NCBI RefSeq assembly: GCF_904846675.1
Contig: NZ_CAJHBT010000008.1
Coordinates: forward strand, 39,820 to 103,819
Origin: Psychrobacter urativorans
GTDB lineage: Bacteria; Pseudomonadota; Gammaproteobacteria; Pseudomonadales; Moraxellaceae
Reading direction: 5' to 3'
Length of the DNA: 64,000 nucleotides
Shown here: piece after piece, positions 48,200 to 58,729 of the stretch
Position numbering within the stretch: the first letter of the stretch is position 1
Layout: each line of letters begins with the position of its first letter
Translations under genes and position numbers: made by a program
Notes under the pieces: model-generated
Seen by the model: only the letters and a program-made list of their open reading frames with translations
What the model was told of the DNA's origin: nothing
Databases searched by the model: none

Positions 48200-48278
48200 C
48201 TGTTGGCATAGAAGCTTATTAACGTAAAAGCTTGTTAGCATGGAAATTTGTTAGCTTAAAAGCTTGTTAGCATAAAAT
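48200..48278. repeat. Imperfect 16-bp tandem repeat, about five units
   Basis: Units of the form CTTGTTAGCATAAAAG repeat five times: one of 15 bp and four of 16 bp (48200, 48215, 48231, 48247, 48263), with two to five changes each. It lies directly upstream of rlmN. Confidence 0.8.
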
Positions 48279-48512
48279 AAAAATGCAATAAAATCGGGTA
48301 TTAGCAATCCATTATGAGCGCAGATGGTATGGCTTATATATTAAGTCTATGCTGATAAAGGATTGATAACGCTGGTTAATTAACAATGGTTGGTTTTTAT
48401 GAATGATTGGCTTTTAAAATCCATGATATAGAATGAAGATACACTTATCATGAGGGAAGCGGACAGCAATTTCAATAAGCAATCAAACCTATGAAGCAAT
48501 TAATAATAGGTC

Positions 48513-48547
48513 AAACGGCTTATACCCTATCGGATATAAGCCGTTTA
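48513..48547. terminator. Perfect hairpin after ndk
   Basis: AAACGGCTTATA pairs exactly with TATAAGCCGTTT across about 10 nt. No T-run follows on the minus strand, so it may end ndk transcription only weakly. Confidence 0.5.
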
Positions 48548-48634
48548 GCAATGCTATTTTGTTGCAACACTACTGGTTAATCCTAAACCCTATTGATAGT
48601 TATAAATTCATAGGGTTCACTATTAATATAATAC

Positions 48635-49066
48635 TTAGCGCGTGCGTGCACATACTTCGTCATCATTGAAGAAGTAGCTGATTTCACGCTTGGCTGATTC
48701 AGCTGAATCTGAACCATGAACCGCGTTTTCATCGATGCTGCTAGCAAAATCAGCACGGATAGTGCCTTTGTCAGCGTCTTTTGGGTTAGTTGCGCCCATG
48801 ATTTCACGATGCTTAGCAATGGCATTTTCGCCTTCTAGCACTGATACCAATACCGGACCTGACATCATAAAAAATTTTAGATCATTATAAAATGGACGCT
48901 CAGCGTGCTCAGCGTAAAAACCGCCTGCTTTTTCGTCATCAAGTTGCAGCATTTTAGCCGCAACGATTTTTAGGCCGGCTTGTTCAAAACGGTCGTAAAT
49001 TGCGCCAATATGGTTGCCAGCAACAGCGTCAGGTTTGATGATAGATAAGGTACGTTCGATAGCCAT
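48635..49066 (-). CDS. ndk: Nucleoside diphosphate kinase
   Basis: It equalises nucleoside triphosphate pools by phosphate transfer. The 143-residue protein has the start [12 protein letters not shown] and the active-site segment [17 protein letters not shown], whose His is phosphorylated. [19 protein letters not shown] is the usual mid-chain. First gene of the ndk-rlmN-pilW-rodZ-ispG-hisS-yfgM-bamB-der order. Confidence 0.97.
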   Translation of the reverse strand: MAIERTLSIIKPDAVAGNHIGAIYDRFEQAGLKIVAAKMLQLDDEKAGGFYAEHAERPFYNDLKFFMMSGPVLVSVLEGENAIAKHREIMGATNPKDADKGTIRADFASSIDENAVHGSDSAESAKREISYFFNDDEVCARTR

Positions 49067-49275
49067 GAAAATCTCCTAATAAATGAAAAATTGATACACA
49101 AAGCATATTATATATGATTACCATGCCTAATAACTTTATAGTGGTTTACTAAGCGTATGATTGTTGTCTATTATAATGATTGAGACTATAAATGATAGGG
49201 GCAATTTATGAGAGCAGCCTACCTAAACGTAAACTTAATGTTCATGCTATGAATAAAACCTTATATAAATAGTAT

Positions 49276-49310
49276 AAAAAACCCCAATGCTTAGCACTGA
49301 GGTTTTTTTT
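49276..49310 (-). terminator. Rho-independent terminator after purA
   Basis: On the minus strand CCTCAGTGC and GCATTGGGG pair with G-T wobble around TAA, flanked by runs of A and T. It lies about 40 bp past the purA stop. Confidence 0.82.
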
Positions 49311-49348
49311 CAATCACAACAAGCTATTTTAACTATATAGCAGATAAA

Positions 49349-50647
<1,299 letters not shown>

Positions 50648-50760
50648 TTACCTTTATGTATTGAGGTGTGTACGATAACTATTCTTATACTTGAAATTAA
50701 ATACTAGAAAAATTCGATATTAAAACTATTAATTGCTAAAATTAAGAAAAAAACTGTAAG

Positions 50761-52110
50761 TTAAATGCTTGTGAGCTGCCATTGAGTGCCCGCACCGTTT
50801 AAGCGGTGCGTGACGCCTACAGGACAGTCATCTATATCTAACGGCATAGTGACGCGATAGCCTCGTTGGCGTAGACTCGCAACTTGTTGCTGTAATGCTT
50901 GTAGTTGTGTTTCATCTGCATCATTCATAGCGGTATAATCGACAATAACGACTGTCGGCTTATCAAGCTGAATATGAGCCAACAGACGACTGACATCCAT
51001 ACTAAAGCCCGTTGCAGCGCGAGGCTGTTGCTCATTACTATTACAGTTGCTTTGACTGTCGCTTTGCAAGCCATCAAAACGCCCGCCGCGAACTAAGGGT
51101 TGGGTCTCATTATTGATATAGCCGTTAAAGACGATACCGGTATGATAGTGATAACCTGACAGCTCAGTCACATCAATGCTGACTTGACATTGCCATTGGT
51201 CTTGCAAATGAGTGGTTAAGCGTTGTAATTCATCAACCGCTGTCGCGATATACGCGTCTTTTTGAGCGGCGTCTGATAACTTGGTCAATAGCTGCGTCAT
51301 GTCGTGCCCAAAGCGCGCCAAGGCATAAAAGTCATCACCCATCGGTAAGGCTTGGCAGACGCGCTTGAGCTCAGGCAAATTCTTATTGGCATATAAATGC
51401 ATGAGTTGTTCAGTGTCATTATCAGACAACTGCGCTAATACTGCTAAGCGCTTGAATATGGCCACATGACCCAAATCGACATGCAACGCAGCGCTCATAT
51501 TTAGCTTATCTATCATACCAAACAGCACATCTATCAGCTCAATATCGGCGCTAAGTGACGCACAACCGAAAATCTCCGCGCCTAATTGTAATGGCGTACG
51601 CGAACCAAATAAGCCCGATGGTAAAGTATGAATCACATGACCGGCGTAACAATAACGCGCAACACCCTCGCCGCCATGATGCGCATCAATACGCAAAATC
51701 TGCGGGGTAATGTCCGCACGCACGCCCATTAAACGACCAGTAATTTGGTCAATAATCTTAAAAGTTTGGCGTTTTAAATCTTCTGAGGCTTCACTCAACA
51801 AAGACTCAGTAAACTCAATCATTGGCGGACAAACCATCTGATAGCCGTAGGTGACAAGCTGTTGGGTCAACTGATGACGCAGCATTTCTTGTTTTTGGGC
51901 ATCCTCAAATAATACATCAGCCACGCCATCAGGTAGCAGCCAGCTATTAGCGACTTCGGCCGCGTAGTTGCTTAAAAAGAAGTTACTTACAGAAAAATTA
52001 CTTAGGTCAGAGATAGAGTTATTATTAACCTCAGTACTATCAGGGCTAGACTCAGCATTATTTGTCGAGGTTAACGGGGCGGGTACAGCAGAATCAGAAC
52101 TGGCAGACAC
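50761..52110 (-). CDS. hisZ: ATP phosphoribosyltransferase regulatory subunit HisZ
   Basis: A HisRS-like protein without aminoacylation function; with a short HisG it forms the first enzyme of histidine synthesis. The class II core is recognisable (WLLPDGVADVLFEDAQKQEM, VRADITPQILRIDAHHGG, VRGGRFDGL). The protein is 449 residues, against about 390 usually; the excess is a Ser/Asn-rich N-terminal tail of about 45 residues. HisG itself is not in the window. Confidence 0.92.
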   Translation of the reverse strand: MSASSDSAVPAPLTSTNNAESSPDSTEVNNNSISDLSNFSVSNFFLSNYAAEVANSWLLPDGVADVLFEDAQKQEMLRHQLTQQLVTYGYQMVCPPMIEFTESLLSEASEDLKRQTFKIIDQITGRLMGVRADITPQILRIDAHHGGEGVARYCYAGHVIHTLPSGLFGSRTPLQLGAEIFGCASLSADIELIDVLFGMIDKLNMSAALHVDLGHVAIFKRLAVLAQLSDNDTEQLMHLYANKNLPELKRVCQALPMGDDFYALARFGHDMTQLLTKLSDAAQKDAYIATAVDELQRLTTHLQDQWQCQVSIDVTELSGYHYHTGIVFNGYINNETQPLVRGGRFDGLQSDSQSNCNSNEQQPRAATGFSMDVSRLLAHIQLDKPTVVIVDYTAMNDADETQLQALQQQVASLRQRGYRVTMPLDIDDCPVGVTHRLNGAGTQWQLTSI

Positions 52111-52714
52111 AATAAATCCTTGTTTGGCGTATCGCTTACCAAAAAACGCGGCATTATAAGGAATTGTTTATCATCAAATCAATGAGGCACACTGGCTGTT
52201 TTTAGGACAGTTTTTTAGCGCGCAACCTCATTAGCCCAATTATCATAAACAAACTAGGTAACACCAAAAAGGTGATACTAAAATTAATTTAAAACTAAGT
52301 TAGAATGACAAAACGACTAAATTAATGCGATAAATAATCAAGGCACTTTATGCCCAAGTTTAGCATAGCTACCAAGTTTCGCCTAGTCACAATTAGGCCT
52401 AATCTTTAACTGAATCATTATTAAATATCAGTGTGATACTGTAAGCTTAACGGCAGTTTTTTACAGTTATTAGCGTAGTTTTTTGCCTTTATAATATAGC
52501 TCAGTAACCGAGCTCAACCTTACTCTAGTGTCGTCACCGGCACTATTTGCGCTACGCCTACGCGGCTGACTCATGTTACACTGGCGCAACTTTTTATAGG
52601 CTAATTATTTTGCCCGTTAATTTATAACAAATTATTTATTGCTTTATAATGCATGGTTTATAGCCAATCATCCTCGGCCCCTCTTCTATTCACATTATCT
52701 ATCACGGAGATCTT
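52111..52714. other. Gene-free divergent region before the DUF2237 gene
   Basis: These 604 bp lie between the divergent hisZ and DUF2237 genes. TTTATAATATAGC near 52490 has a -10-like TATAAT without a clear -35. I see no gene, no strong hairpin and no RNA I can name. A clear RBS (GGAG) precedes ATG 52715. Confidence 0.45.
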
Positions 52715-53104
52715 ATGTCCTCTGACTATCATCCCAATCCTGCCATTAACCAAACCAATGTGTTAGGTACTGAGCTTGCCAGCTGTTGCTTTGATCCCAT
52801 TACCGGCTATTACCGTAACGGTTTTTGTCATACAGGTAATCATGACGTCGGACAACACACCGTTTGCGTCAAAATGACCAGTGAGTTTTTAAACTTCTCC
52901 TCTAGCCATGGCAACGATTTGATTACTCCACTGCCTGAATACAACTTTCCGGGTCTAAAGCCAGGTGATTATTGGTGCATCTGCGCCCTACGCTGGGTTG
53001 AAGCATTAGACTTGGATGTCGCACCGCCAATTAAGCTGACTGCGTGTCACGAAAGCTTATTAACCCTAGTCGATATGGAAACCTTAAAACGCTATGCTTT
53101 ATAA
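52715..53104 (+). CDS. DUF2237 family protein
   Basis: A 129-residue protein of DUF2237. Conserved pieces: NVLGTELASCCFDPITGYYR, FCHTGNHDVGQHTVCVKMT, and LKPGDYWCICALRWVEAL. The family is widespread and uncharacterised; conserved cysteines and histidine (CC, CHTG, HTVC, WCICALRW) suggest metal binding or a structural role, which is inference. ATG has GGAG 6 nt upstream. It lies 87 bp before corA and could be co-transcribed with it. Confidence 0.85.
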   Translation: MSSDYHPNPAINQTNVLGTELASCCFDPITGYYRNGFCHTGNHDVGQHTVCVKMTSEFLNFSSSHGNDLITPLPEYNFPGLKPGDYWCICALRWVEALDLDVAPPIKLTACHESLLTLVDMETLKRYAL

Positions 53105-53134
53105 GGTTTCGATGAGGGTTTATTAACACTTATT

Positions 53135-53160
53135 TTATTAATGTAAGTTTTCATTAATAA
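53135..53160. repeat. Short perfect inverted repeat in the corA leader
   Basis: TTATTAATG and CATTAATAA are exact complements across 8 nt, about 30 bp before the corA start. It is AT-only in most pairs, so its stability is low; it may be a weak operator. Confidence 0.3.
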
Positions 53161-53191
53161 CACTACTTTTATTACAATTTGAGGGAGGGGT

Positions 53192-54406
53192 ATGAATCAG
53201 GATAACGACCCGTTGGTCAGTACCAAAACTCGTATCACCCCTAATACGAATGTTAGCCGTATTTACTCTGATAATATGGCTGAGCTGCCGTATATGGACA
53301 ATTCTGACAGTTATATCTATGGCGATGCGGATGCGACGCCAGAAGATACCATTGAGACCATGACGGTCTATGATCCCGAATCTGAGCGCTATGAAGACAT
53401 TGATGTATCAAGCGATGATGAGGTAGTCAACTGCTACGCCTATTCGCGTAAAACCGGTGAGCCGATCAACAAAATAGCGCTTAGTGATGTCAGTAAAGCC
53501 TTGACCAATAATGGACAGTTCATTTGGCTTGGTCTGTATGAGCCTAGTCTGCAAACTATCGCTGAGGTGCAAGACGCATTTGATTTGCATGAACTGGCGA
53601 TTGAGGATGCATTCGCGGACCATCAACGTGCTAAAGTCGAAAGCTATGATAACGATACGATATTTGTAGTGATACGTACGGCTAAGCTTGAAGATAACGT
53701 TATTCTCTATGGTACCACCGCGATGTTCATGGGTAAAAACTATCTAATTACTATCCGTAATGGCCCTTCAAACTCTTACGCACCAGTACGCGCGCACTGT
53801 AACCGTCGCCCTGAAAAGCTGCGAATGGGACCCATTTTTGTCTTGCACGCTATTCTTGACTTTATTGTCGATAACTATATGCCGGTCACCGATCGTTTAG
53901 GCAGCTATTTACGAGAACAAGAGCGTAATATTTTTACTTATGAGTTTAATAAAGAGACGCTAAGAAACTTATATGAATTAAAGTCGCAATTGGTACATAT
54001 GCGCGCCGTTATTTTACCCGTACAAGATATCTGTAAGTTTTTTATCAATCATAACAAAAGTGATTTGGTCTCTCCGTTTTCGCATGCTGCCAAGCCCTAT
54101 TTCCGTGACGTTAATGACCATCTGTTACACTCGTTAGATGCGATTAACGGTCTTAACGAGATGCTAAGCGTAGTGATGAATACCTACTTAGCTATGGTCA
54201 ATATGGGACAGAATGAGGTCGTCCGTAAGCTTGCCGCTTGGGCAGGTATCTTAGCGGTACCGACAGCGATAGCGGGTATCTACGGTATGAACTTTGACTT
54301 TATGCCTGAGCTACATTGGAAATATGCCTACCTCGCTATCATTGCGTTTATCGGCTCATTATGTAGTTTTTTATACCTCAACTTTAAAAGACTGGGCTGG
54401 TTATAA
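53192..54406 (+). CDS. corA: Magnesium/cobalt transporter CorA
   Basis: A 404-residue CorA-family channel. The large N-terminal cytoplasmic domain is followed by two C-terminal membrane helices, with the pore-mouth signature YGMNFDFMPE between them, and the polar tail RLGWL. An acidic N-terminal stretch of about 60 residues (DNSDSYIYGDADATPED) exceeds the usual start. The leader has a strong GAGGGAGGGG ribosome site. It should carry Mg2+ into the cell, gated by intracellular Mg2+. Confidence 0.93.
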   Translation: MNQDNDPLVSTKTRITPNTNVSRIYSDNMAELPYMDNSDSYIYGDADATPEDTIETMTVYDPESERYEDIDVSSDDEVVNCYAYSRKTGEPINKIALSDVSKALTNNGQFIWLGLYEPSLQTIAEVQDAFDLHELAIEDAFADHQRAKVESYDNDTIFVVIRTAKLEDNVILYGTTAMFMGKNYLITIRNGPSNSYAPVRAHCNRRPEKLRMGPIFVLHAILDFIVDNYMPVTDRLGSYLREQERNIFTYEFNKETLRNLYELKSQLVHMRAVILPVQDICKFFINHNKSDLVSPFSHAAKPYFRDVNDHLLHSLDAINGLNEMLSVVMNTYLAMVNMGQNEVVRKLAAWAGILAVPTAIAGIYGMNFDFMPELHWKYAYLAIIAFIGSLCSFLYLNFKRLGWL

Positions 54407-54454
54407 GCATAAATTTGTCAATATGGTTTAACCGTCAAGTAGAATTAATAGAAA

Positions 54455-54504
54455 TTACACTATAAAAAAAGGGCCAATTATTAGCCCTTTTTTTATAGTG
54501 TAAT
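54455..54504. terminator. Bidirectional terminator between corA and folD
   Basis: A perfect 21-bp stem (ATTACACTATAAAAAAAGGGC and its complement) around a 9-nt loop, with A7 and T7 inside the arms. It serves both convergent genes. Confidence 0.92.
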
Positions 54505-54518
54505 AGTCAGACTCTATT

Positions 54519-55472
54519 TTAGCTAATCATACTGACATCGAGACCGGCTGACTTTTCAGCAGCAGTGACTGTTTGGCGGATCAGAGTATTAATAGTCATG
54601 GGACCAACACCACCGGGTACTGGGGTATAAGCACCGGCGACTTCTTGCATCCCTTCTCTTTGCGTGTCGCCCACACCGCCAGTTTTGGAGGGATGGAAAC
54701 CAGCATCAATCACCACTGCACCCTCTTTTATCCATTCTGTTTTAATTAGCTCAGGTACGCCCACAGCCCCAACAATGATGTCAGCGCGCTTCACATAAGC
54801 GGCCAAATCTTCGGTATGCGAGTGGCACATAGTCACTGTACAGTTGGAGTTGAGTAGCATCATCGCCATTGGCTTACCTAAGATAGGACTGCGACCGACT
54901 ACGACTGCCTCTTTACCGGATAGCTCAATATTATAATGACGCAGCAAATGCATCACACCCTGCGGAGTGCAGGAACCGAAGGCTGGCTGCTGCATACTCA
55001 TACGCCCAAAACCAAGACAGGTCACACCATCGACGTCTTTTTCGAGGTCAATCTGCTCAAAGCAAGCACGCTCATCAATATGATCAGGCACCGGATGTTG
55101 CAGTAGAATACCGTGGACGTCTTGGTTGTCGTTGAGCTCATCAATCTTGGCAAGTAGCTGCTCATTAGTAGTGACGCTTGGCAATTCTACCTTCATAGAA
55201 TCCATACCGACACGCTTACAAGCGTTACTTTTCATACGTACGTAAGTGGCAGATGCTGGATCGCCACCGACTAAAATAGTTGCCAAAATTGGTGTACGAC
55301 CCGTTTTTTCTTTAATCACATCGACGCGCACGCGCAGCTTTTCTTCTATCTGCTTTGCCAGCGCTTTACCGTCCATCACAATGGCTGATTTACGGTCAGA
55401 CGAGGTCTGATCCTCGTTGGTTTTAGTCGCAGTTGGCGTAGCAGGTGACATAGCGGTTGGCGCATTTGACAT
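54519..55472 (-). CDS. folD: Methylenetetrahydrofolate dehydrogenase/cyclohydrolase FolD
   Basis: A bifunctional enzyme of one-carbon metabolism. Signatures: [20 protein letters not shown] with the catalytic Lys, [32 protein letters not shown] (NADP binding), and the C-terminal [15 protein letters not shown]. It is 317 residues; the first 30 are a Thr/Ala-rich extension over the usual 285. The divergent upstream region holds an AATCATT tandem repeat. Confidence 0.95.
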   Translation of the reverse strand: MSNAPTAMSPATPTATKTNEDQTSSDRKSAIVMDGKALAKQIEEKLRVRVDVIKEKTGRTPILATILVGGDPASATYVRMKSNACKRVGMDSMKVELPSVTTNEQLLAKIDELNDNQDVHGILLQHPVPDHIDERACFEQIDLEKDVDGVTCLGFGRMSMQQPAFGSCTPQGVMHLLRHYNIELSGKEAVVVGRSPILGKPMAMMLLNSNCTVTMCHSHTEDLAAYVKRADIIVGAVGVPELIKTEWIKEGAVVIDAGFHPSKTGGVGDTQREGMQEVAGAYTPVPGGVGPMTINTLIRQTVTAAEKSAGLDVSMIS

Positions 55473-56294
55473 AGTAACTCCATCAATTAGGCGATAAAAG
55501 GTAAAAATAGCACTAAATTAAGCATGGTATTGTACCTGCCTCGCTAGTAAAAACCTAGCCGTTAACACTACCTAGATTAAAATTCTTAGTGATTCTTTCT
55601 TATTAGCTTATCACTACCGATATCAACTTCTCACTGCTAACGACACTTTAAACATAAACCTCATAACTGGATTCCAAAGACCAAGAATCATTAATCATTA
55701 ATCATTAATCATTATATTTATTTGTTTTCAATATGTGCGGTAGGATTGACTTCAGAATAGCATCTACACGGACAGATTTGAGATTGCACACATAATAGGT
55801 TACCCTCGTGTCACATAAATGTTACATATATTTAACATAAATGTCGTTTTCTTCATTACTACTACGATTAGTTATGTCTCAAATACCGTTGATTAGTGAA
55901 AAGTCACTTATCAATGTGCTTATTACAGCTGTTACAGGCTGTCTAAATTTAGCACAGGTTAACGACCTAGTGCTTATCTGTATTTATGCTATGACTGCTT
56001 ATTATATGAGCACTTATTAATAGTAGCCGTTACTACTGCATATAACTTTTTTAAGCATCATGACACCCTCATGATAAGCCGCTGGTATTGAGAGTCGTTC
56101 CTATTATTTTATCCATACCATTCACGGGGTAAATGGTAATTAGAACAGAGTTATGACACTCATCTTTACCATTTTTCTATGACTGCAGGTTATAGCGTGG
56201 CCCAATGCAGTAGATTTGTGGTCTGTATTATATTTCAAAAGTTAGGTTTCTCTAGTAGAAGCCAAATTTTATTCATCTATAACAATTGCGAGGT
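55473..56294. other. Long intergenic region between folD and the symporter pseudogene
   Basis: These 822 bp hold the AATCATT repeat (55686-55713). An open frame of 59 codons (55841-56020) has no RBS. A short hairpin at about 56057-56073 reads ATCATGA CACCC TCATGAT. I assign no gene. It should contain both divergent promoters. Confidence 0.45.
55686..55713. repeat. Perfect 7-bp tandem repeat, AATCATT x4
   Basis: Four exact copies of AATCATT follow each other. The repeat lies 214-241 bp upstream of the folD start and about 580 bp upstream of the symporter. Copy number of such units often varies between strains. Confidence 0.9.
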
Positions 56295-57978
56295 ATGAGT
56301 TTGAAAACTGAGTCATTGTTTCAATTTTCAGCGTTAACTATCATTTTATTATTAGTGGCATTTTATGGAGGGACTTATTTCTTATCTTTATTAATTAAAA
56401 AAGACAAAGAGACGACCTCTGGTTTTATGGTGGCAAGTCACAGCGTCGGCTTTGGTATGGGGGCGGCAAGTATGACTGCCACATGGATTTGGGCGGCATC
56501 ATTTTATGCAGCGGCCACTTCCGGCTATAAATATGGGGTTTCAGGGCCGATACATTATGGTTTTTGGGGCGCGCTGATGATTTTATTCATCTATCCGTTC
56601 GGGATGCGTTTTCGTGAGCTGGCACCCAATGGTCACACCTTAGGTGAGCTGATTCACGCCCGCCATGGCTCATCAAGCCAATTAATTTTAGCCATATCCA
56701 ACATTATGGGCAGCTTAATTAGCTTGATGGTCAACTTTACTGCTGCCGGTGCCCTAGTATCTGTATTGTCACCGCTATCGTTCCAGACGGGTGTGATTAT
56801 CGCTGGTGTCGGGGTGCTTAGCTATACCTTATACCTTAACCTCGGGCTTTCGTGCCTCGGTGTTTACCGATTTTGCTCAATTGGTCGCCTTGATGGCGAT
56901 TGGTATCGTTATTATTCCAGCAGTGCTATTCTCTATGGGTGGTCCTGCAGTTATGGTTAGCGGACTATCAAACCTAACTTTTGAGCAGCAAGATTTCTTT
57001 TCCTCTGAGGCCTTTTTACAGCAAGGCGCGCCGTTTTTTGTCGCCGTTTTGGCTTATGCCATCGGTAATCAGACCATTACTCAACGCTTATTTGCGATTG
57101 ATAAAAATAAAATAAAAGCCACCTTTATTACCGCCACTGTCGGCTATGCCGGTATCGTCATCGGCCTTGGCATGATAGGTCTGATGGCAGTAACGATCGG
57201 TGTAGAGCCGCTTGATGGCAATATGAATAACCTGATTCCACAGATGGTTAGTATGTATCTACATCCAGTATTTATTGCGCTATTCTTTATTTTAGTTATC
57301 GGTTCATTATCGTCAACCGCTGACTCAGATTTATCAGCCCTGTCAGCTATTATGATGGCCGACGTCTATGGCAAGAATATTGCCAAAAAAGGCGGCGTGA
57401 AACCCAAAACTATGATGCTAGTCGGTCGTGGCACTATGATTGTCGCCACTGCCGCCGGTCTTGTTTTTGCCAGCTTTAAGCTTGATATTCTAGTGATGCT
57501 AGTATTTGTGGGTGCATTATGGGGCGCAATCGTCTTTCCGGTTATCGCCAGTGTGTACTGGAATCGCGTGACCAATACTGCCTTTACCGCAGCGGTCATC
57601 GTAGGGCTATTATTCTTTTGCATCGCCCGCTTTGAGCTGATCCCTATTACGGGTGTCACAGCCCTATTCTTTGAAATCATGGCTAGTGTTGGCGGCGCTG
57701 TCGTCATCGGCCTAATGGTCTTTGGTTTCTTAGGTCGCAAGATAGGCTTGGGAGCCGCAGCCATTGCCCTAGTACTGATGCTAATATTTGCTACAGGATT
57801 TTTACGTCAATATATGGTATTGGTCGCCTCGCTAACGGCTTATGGTGTCAGTACCATCGTTTGTGTCATCGTCAGCCTGATGGGTAATGAGCACTTCGAC
57901 TTTGACTTAATTAAACAGCGAGTCGGTAGCTACGATAAAAAGACAAAAGTTAATACGCAATCGACACGCGACGCTTAA
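56295..57978 (+). pseudogene. Sodium:solute symporter (DUR3-like), frameshifted by a 7-bp duplication
   Basis: An SSS-family membrane transporter. The first part reads FMVASHSVGFGMGAASMTAT and IWAASFYAAATSGYKYGVSG, then NGHTLGELIHARHG; this resembles the urea-type DUR3 branch. At 56823-56836 the 7-mer TATACCT is present twice in tandem. Removing one copy restores SYTLTSGFRASVFTDFAQLV and an open frame to 57978, giving about 558 residues in all, a normal SSS length. As read, translation stops at residue 221 or so. Everything else looks intact, so the lesion is recent, reversible or a sequencing error. The substrate is unknown. A small membrane-protein gene follows 9 bp downstream. Confidence 0.85.
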
Positions 57979-57987
57979 GGAGCTAAT

Positions 57988-58122
57988 ATGGACAATGTTT
58001 ACGTCTACGGATTTTATATTTTAATTTGGCCTGTGATTACGCTTGGGGTGTTGATACTAATCTGCACCGCAACCTATCGCGATATTAAAAAGGCCCGCCG
58101 TAATAACAAAGACATCATTTAG
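57988..58122 (+). CDS. Small membrane protein, putative transporter small subunit
   Basis: A 44-residue protein, MDNVYVYGFYILIWPVITLG at the start, with one membrane helix (about residues 6-28) and a basic cytoplasmic tail (RDIKKARRNNK). AAGGAG lies 7 nt before ATG and the gene starts 9 bp after the symporter stop, so they should be co-expressed. Similar tiny proteins with an L-x-W-P-V-I start and a C-terminal RDxxxARRxxK tail are, from memory, annotated as putative transporter small subunits next to SSS carriers. The gene is intact although its partner is broken. Confidence 0.75.
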   Translation: MDNVYVYGFYILIWPVITLGVLILICTATYRDIKKARRNNKDII

Positions 58123-58142
58123 GTTTTAAATTAAATACTTAT

Positions 58143-58177
58143 ATCCTCACTGAGCAGCTGCTTGGTGAGGATTTTTT
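58143..58177 (+). terminator. Rho-independent terminator after the small subunit gene
   Basis: ATCCTCAC pairs with GTGAGGAT, with an inner CAGCTG, followed by a T-run. It ends the symporter/small-subunit operon. Confidence 0.85.
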
Positions 58178-58328
58178 AGCTAATAACATTGAGACAAGAT
58201 ACTTAGTATGTTGATAACATATAGAACTAGCAAGTGAGTAAAACAGGGAGTATTAAGCCTTTTAGGTACCAATAAAAGCATAAATACGCTGGTAAACGTA
58301 AATAAAATGGCTTTAACCAAAAAATGAC

Positions 58329-58356
58329 TTGTAATTTAAATTATTTTTGCTAATAT
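58329..58356 (+). promoter_or_regulatory. Promoter candidate for tRNA-Cys
   Basis: TTGTAA and TAATAT are separated by 16 nt, 14 bp before the tRNA. Both boxes match consensus at four of six positions. Confidence 0.45.
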
Positions 58357-58370
58357 AGGCCACCTTGATT

Positions 58371-58444
58371 GGCTGGGTGGCAGAGTGGTCATGCAGCGGA
58401 CTGCAACTCCGTTAACGCCGGTTCGATTCCGACCCCAGCCTCCA
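58371..58444 (+). tRNA. tRNA-Cys (GCA)
   Basis: A 74-nt cloverleaf. The acceptor GGCTGGG pairs with CCCAGCC. The anticodon arm GCGGA/TCCGT has loop CTGCAAC (anticodon GCA), the T-loop is GTTCGATTC, and CCA is encoded after the discriminator T. Confidence 0.96.
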
Positions 58445-58487
58445 ATTATTTATTTTAAATATTTATCAGCAGGACGTTAATTTAGGC

Positions 58488-58515
58488 TTGCATTATCAGC
58501 ATAAATGCTTATAAT
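58488..58515 (+). promoter_or_regulatory. Promoter candidate for tRNA-Leu
   Basis: TTGCAT and a perfect TATAAT are 16 nt apart. The -10 box lies 67 nt before the tRNA, so the primary transcript would carry a leader removed by processing. Confidence 0.5.
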
Positions 58516-58582
58516 AGCGTCCACTATCTAACAAGTAGATTGCTTATCCAATAGCATCCGCTTAGTAGATAATACAAGTTTT

Positions 58583-58669
58583 GCCCGGGTGGTGAAATTG
58601 GTAGACACAAGGGATTTAAAATCCCTCGCTAGCAATAGCGTGCCGGTTCAAGTCCGGCTCCGGGTACCA
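58583..58669 (+). tRNA. tRNA-Leu (TAA)
   Basis: An 87-nt tRNA with a long variable arm (GCTAGCAATAGCG region), as expected for Leu. The acceptor GCCCGGG pairs with CTCGGGT region CCGGG. The anticodon loop TTTAAAA gives anticodon TAA. CCA is encoded. Confidence 0.95.
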
Positions 58670-58684
58670 TTATAGCAGTACAGA

Positions 58685-58722
58685 AAATACCGCAAATCAT
58701 TATGATTTGCGGTATTTTTTTA
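58685..58722. terminator. Bidirectional terminator between tRNA-Leu and the LD-carboxypeptidase gene
   Basis: AAAATACCGCAAATCAT pairs perfectly with ATGATTTGCGGTATTTT across TT, flanked by A- and T-tracts. It ends both the tRNA transcript and the convergent gene. Confidence 0.92.
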
Positions 58723-58729
58723 CGTAAAA

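Larger units (their letters stand above)
48190..48634. other. Gap between ndk and rlmN, with repeats
   Basis: These 445 bp hold a 16-bp tandem repeat at 48200-48278 and a perfect inverted repeat at 48513-48547. I see no gene. The rlmN promoter probably lies here. Confidence 0.5.

Noticed and set aside
55841..56020. Open frame of 59 codons (MSFSSLLLRLVMSQ...) upstream of the symporter
   Set aside because: No ribosome-binding site, AT-rich context and no recognisable domain; a frame this size is expected by chance. It could be reconsidered if conserved in relatives.
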